Shown here: positions 63,103 to 64,000 of the stretch, one piece after another | How positions within the stretch are numbered: the first letter of the stretch is position 1 | Layout: the number at the start of each line of letters is the position of its first letter | Assembly: GCF_011762185.1 (NCBI RefSeq) | Contig: NZ_JAASQJ010000003.1 | Location: 248,001 to 312,000, forward strand | DNA from: Dyadobacter arcticus | GTDB lineage: Bacteria; Bacteroidota; Bacteroidia; Cytophagales; Spirosomataceae | Direction of reading: 5' to 3' | Length of the DNA stretch: 64,000 nt | Program-made: the position numbers and the translations under genes | Notes under the pieces: generated by a model | What the model was told of the DNA's origin: nothing | Seen by the model: only the letters and a program-made list of their open reading frames with translations | Database searches by the model: none

Positions 63103-63910
63103 CTACACATACGGCTGGAATATCGGAGTGGAAAAAGCGATTCCCGCAAATGCTATGAATGAATTGGATTTGGTCGACTACACCATTGACTTCGGGTTGC
63201 AGTGCCTGCAAATTGGAGATAACCTTCCTGTACACACATTTAATGAGTCGCGAAAAGCAGATTTAAAACAATTGCTGATTAAAAACCAGATCAGACTAGA
63301 ACTGGGCGCAAGAAGACTAACTGCGGCGCATTTGCAAACCTACATCGAGCTCTGCCGGTTTTTCAATGCGCCCTTATTGCGCTTTGTGATTGATGGAGAT
63401 GATTATAAGCCTGATCTGATTGAAGTTAGCGCAATTATAAAAGACTTTTTACCCGAATTAAAAAAGTATAACATTACCCTTGGCATTGAAAATCATGATC
63501 GGTTTAAGGCAAAGCAGCTGGCTGATATGATGGAGGCAATAGGGGATGATCAAGTCGGAATCTGCCTCGATTGTGTGAATTCCATCGGGGCAGGAGAAGG
63601 TCTTGGCCACGTAACCGGGATTCTGGCATCATACACAGTGAACCTGCATATTAAAGATTTCACAATCAGTCGGTTAGCTCATAAAATGGGTTTTTTTGTA
63701 ATGGGAGAAATTGCGGGAACAGGAATGACAGACCTGCCCTTGCTTTTGGAAAAATTAGAAAAATACGGCCGCTGCCAGAGCGCCATTCTTGAACAATGGG
63801 TACCTCCCGAAATGAACATTGAAGACACTTGCCGCAAGGAAAAACATTGGGCAGCATTAGGTGTTGCTTACGTGAAATCAGTATTACTCAAACAGAAACA
63901 ATCGTTATAA
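63083..63910 (+). CDS. TIM-barrel sugar isomerase/epimerase; candidate 3-oxo-isoapionate decarboxylase
   Basis: 275 residues from ATG 63083, overlapping the previous gene by 20 bp. Xylose-isomerase-like barrel: GISSYTYGWN, FGLQCLQIGDN, metal-site type residues in TLGIENHDRF, VGICLDCVNSIGAGEG and VNLHIKDFTI. OiaC decarboxylases of apiose pathways belong to this superfamily, and context supports that role, but epimerases or isomerases look the same. Confidence 0.7.
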   Translation: MLTGISSYTYGWNIGVEKAIPANAMNELDLVDYTIDFGLQCLQIGDNLPVHTFNESRKADLKQLLIKNQIRLELGARRLTAAHLQTYIELCRFFNAPLLRFVIDGDDYKPDLIEVSAIIKDFLPELKKYNITLGIENHDRFKAKQLADMMEAIGDDQVGICLDCVNSIGAGEGLGHVTGILASYTVNLHIKDFTISRLAHKMGFFVMGEIAGTGMTDLPLLLEKLEKYGRCQSAILEQWVPPEMNIEDTCRKEKHWAALGVAYVKSVLLKQKQSL

Positions 63911-63922
63911 AATCACATTCGA

Positions 63923-64000
63923 ATGGCAAAGATCGCATTAGTGGGTGCAGGGGGCAAAATGGGTTGCCGGTTGACTGATAATTTCCTGAAAATGCCTGAA
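63923..64000 (+). CDS. NAD(P)-dependent dehydrogenase, partial; candidate D-apionate oxidoisomerase
   Basis: Only 26 codons lie in the window: AKIALVGAGGKMGCRLTDNF, a Rossmann GxGGKMG nucleotide loop. Start 12 bp after the isomerase gene. The GAGGKMGCRLTDN pattern is like apionate oxidoisomerases (ApnO), which convert apionate to 3-oxo-isoapionate; the locus supports this. The rest is outside the window. Confidence 0.6.
   Translation, partial: MAKIALVGAGGKMGCRLTDNFLKMPE

Overview
The window looks like chromosomal DNA from a Bacteroidota bacterium of the order Cytophagales, most like Spirosomaceae such as Dyadobacter (genus is an inference). Evidence: three secreted proteins end in type IX secretion (T9SS) sorting domains; several starts are preceded by a TTTG / TAnnTTTG promoter rather than a Shine-Dalgarno site; there is a two-component-propeller histidine kinase; and PVC-type dehydrogenase/HEAT proteins, DUF1080, ThuA, GH140 and M81 genes are present. 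I found no rRNA, tRNA or CRISPR array.

Layout. 0-3.6 kb: a minus-strand giant fusion (SGNH fold + sorbosone-dehydrogenase propeller + HEAT + cupredoxin), cut by the window edge. 3.8-9.5 kb: an NTF2/TPR protein, a palindrome-ended repeat, and two paralogous T9SS proteins, each followed by an overlapping 30-codon membrane microprotein gene. 9.6-16 kb: a response regulator/sensor kinase pair and an FtsX-type permease. 16.2-18.9 kb: ankyrin / AraC / old-yellow-enzyme genes. 18.9-25.9 kb: a DUF1080 protein and an MFS / SGNH / cytochrome-dehydrogenase cluster that is the split counterpart of the first gene. 26-31.2 kb: a divergent NmrA/HxlR pair with a clear promoter-operator, Fic, ThuA, a cysteine-less DsrE protein, DUF1059, a ThuA gene relic, a DUF4440 lipoprotein and DUF1304.

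31.2-38.3 kb is the accessory zone: a HEPN/MNT toxin-antitoxin pair (hepT/mntA type), an AT-rich two-gene methyltransferase cassette with an unknown Cys/His-rich partner, an XRE / unknown / HEPN-like operon divergent from a SymE-like toxin gene across a perfect 14-nt palindrome, and a 125-bp-armed imperfect inverted repeat. 38.3-46.6 kb: secreted hydrolases, TPR proteins and many intergenic repeats (REP palindromes, tandem repeats, a second copy of the palindrome-ended element beside an ECF sigma-factor relic). 46.7-56.4 kb: housekeeping-like enzymes and small proteins, including an esterase 3' relic, a large secreted esterase, an Asp/Glu racemase and a T9SS-exported sorbosone dehydrogenase. 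56.4-59 kb: an M81 peptidase-like protein and a glycosyltransferase.

59.2-64 kb appears to be a D-apiose utilisation locus: an AraC regulator divergent from a GH140 apiosidase-like enzyme, a D-apionate-lactonase-like protein, a TIM-barrel isomerase/decarboxylase and the start of an apionate-oxidoisomerase-like dehydrogenase. These would release apiose from plant pectin side chains and oxidise it.
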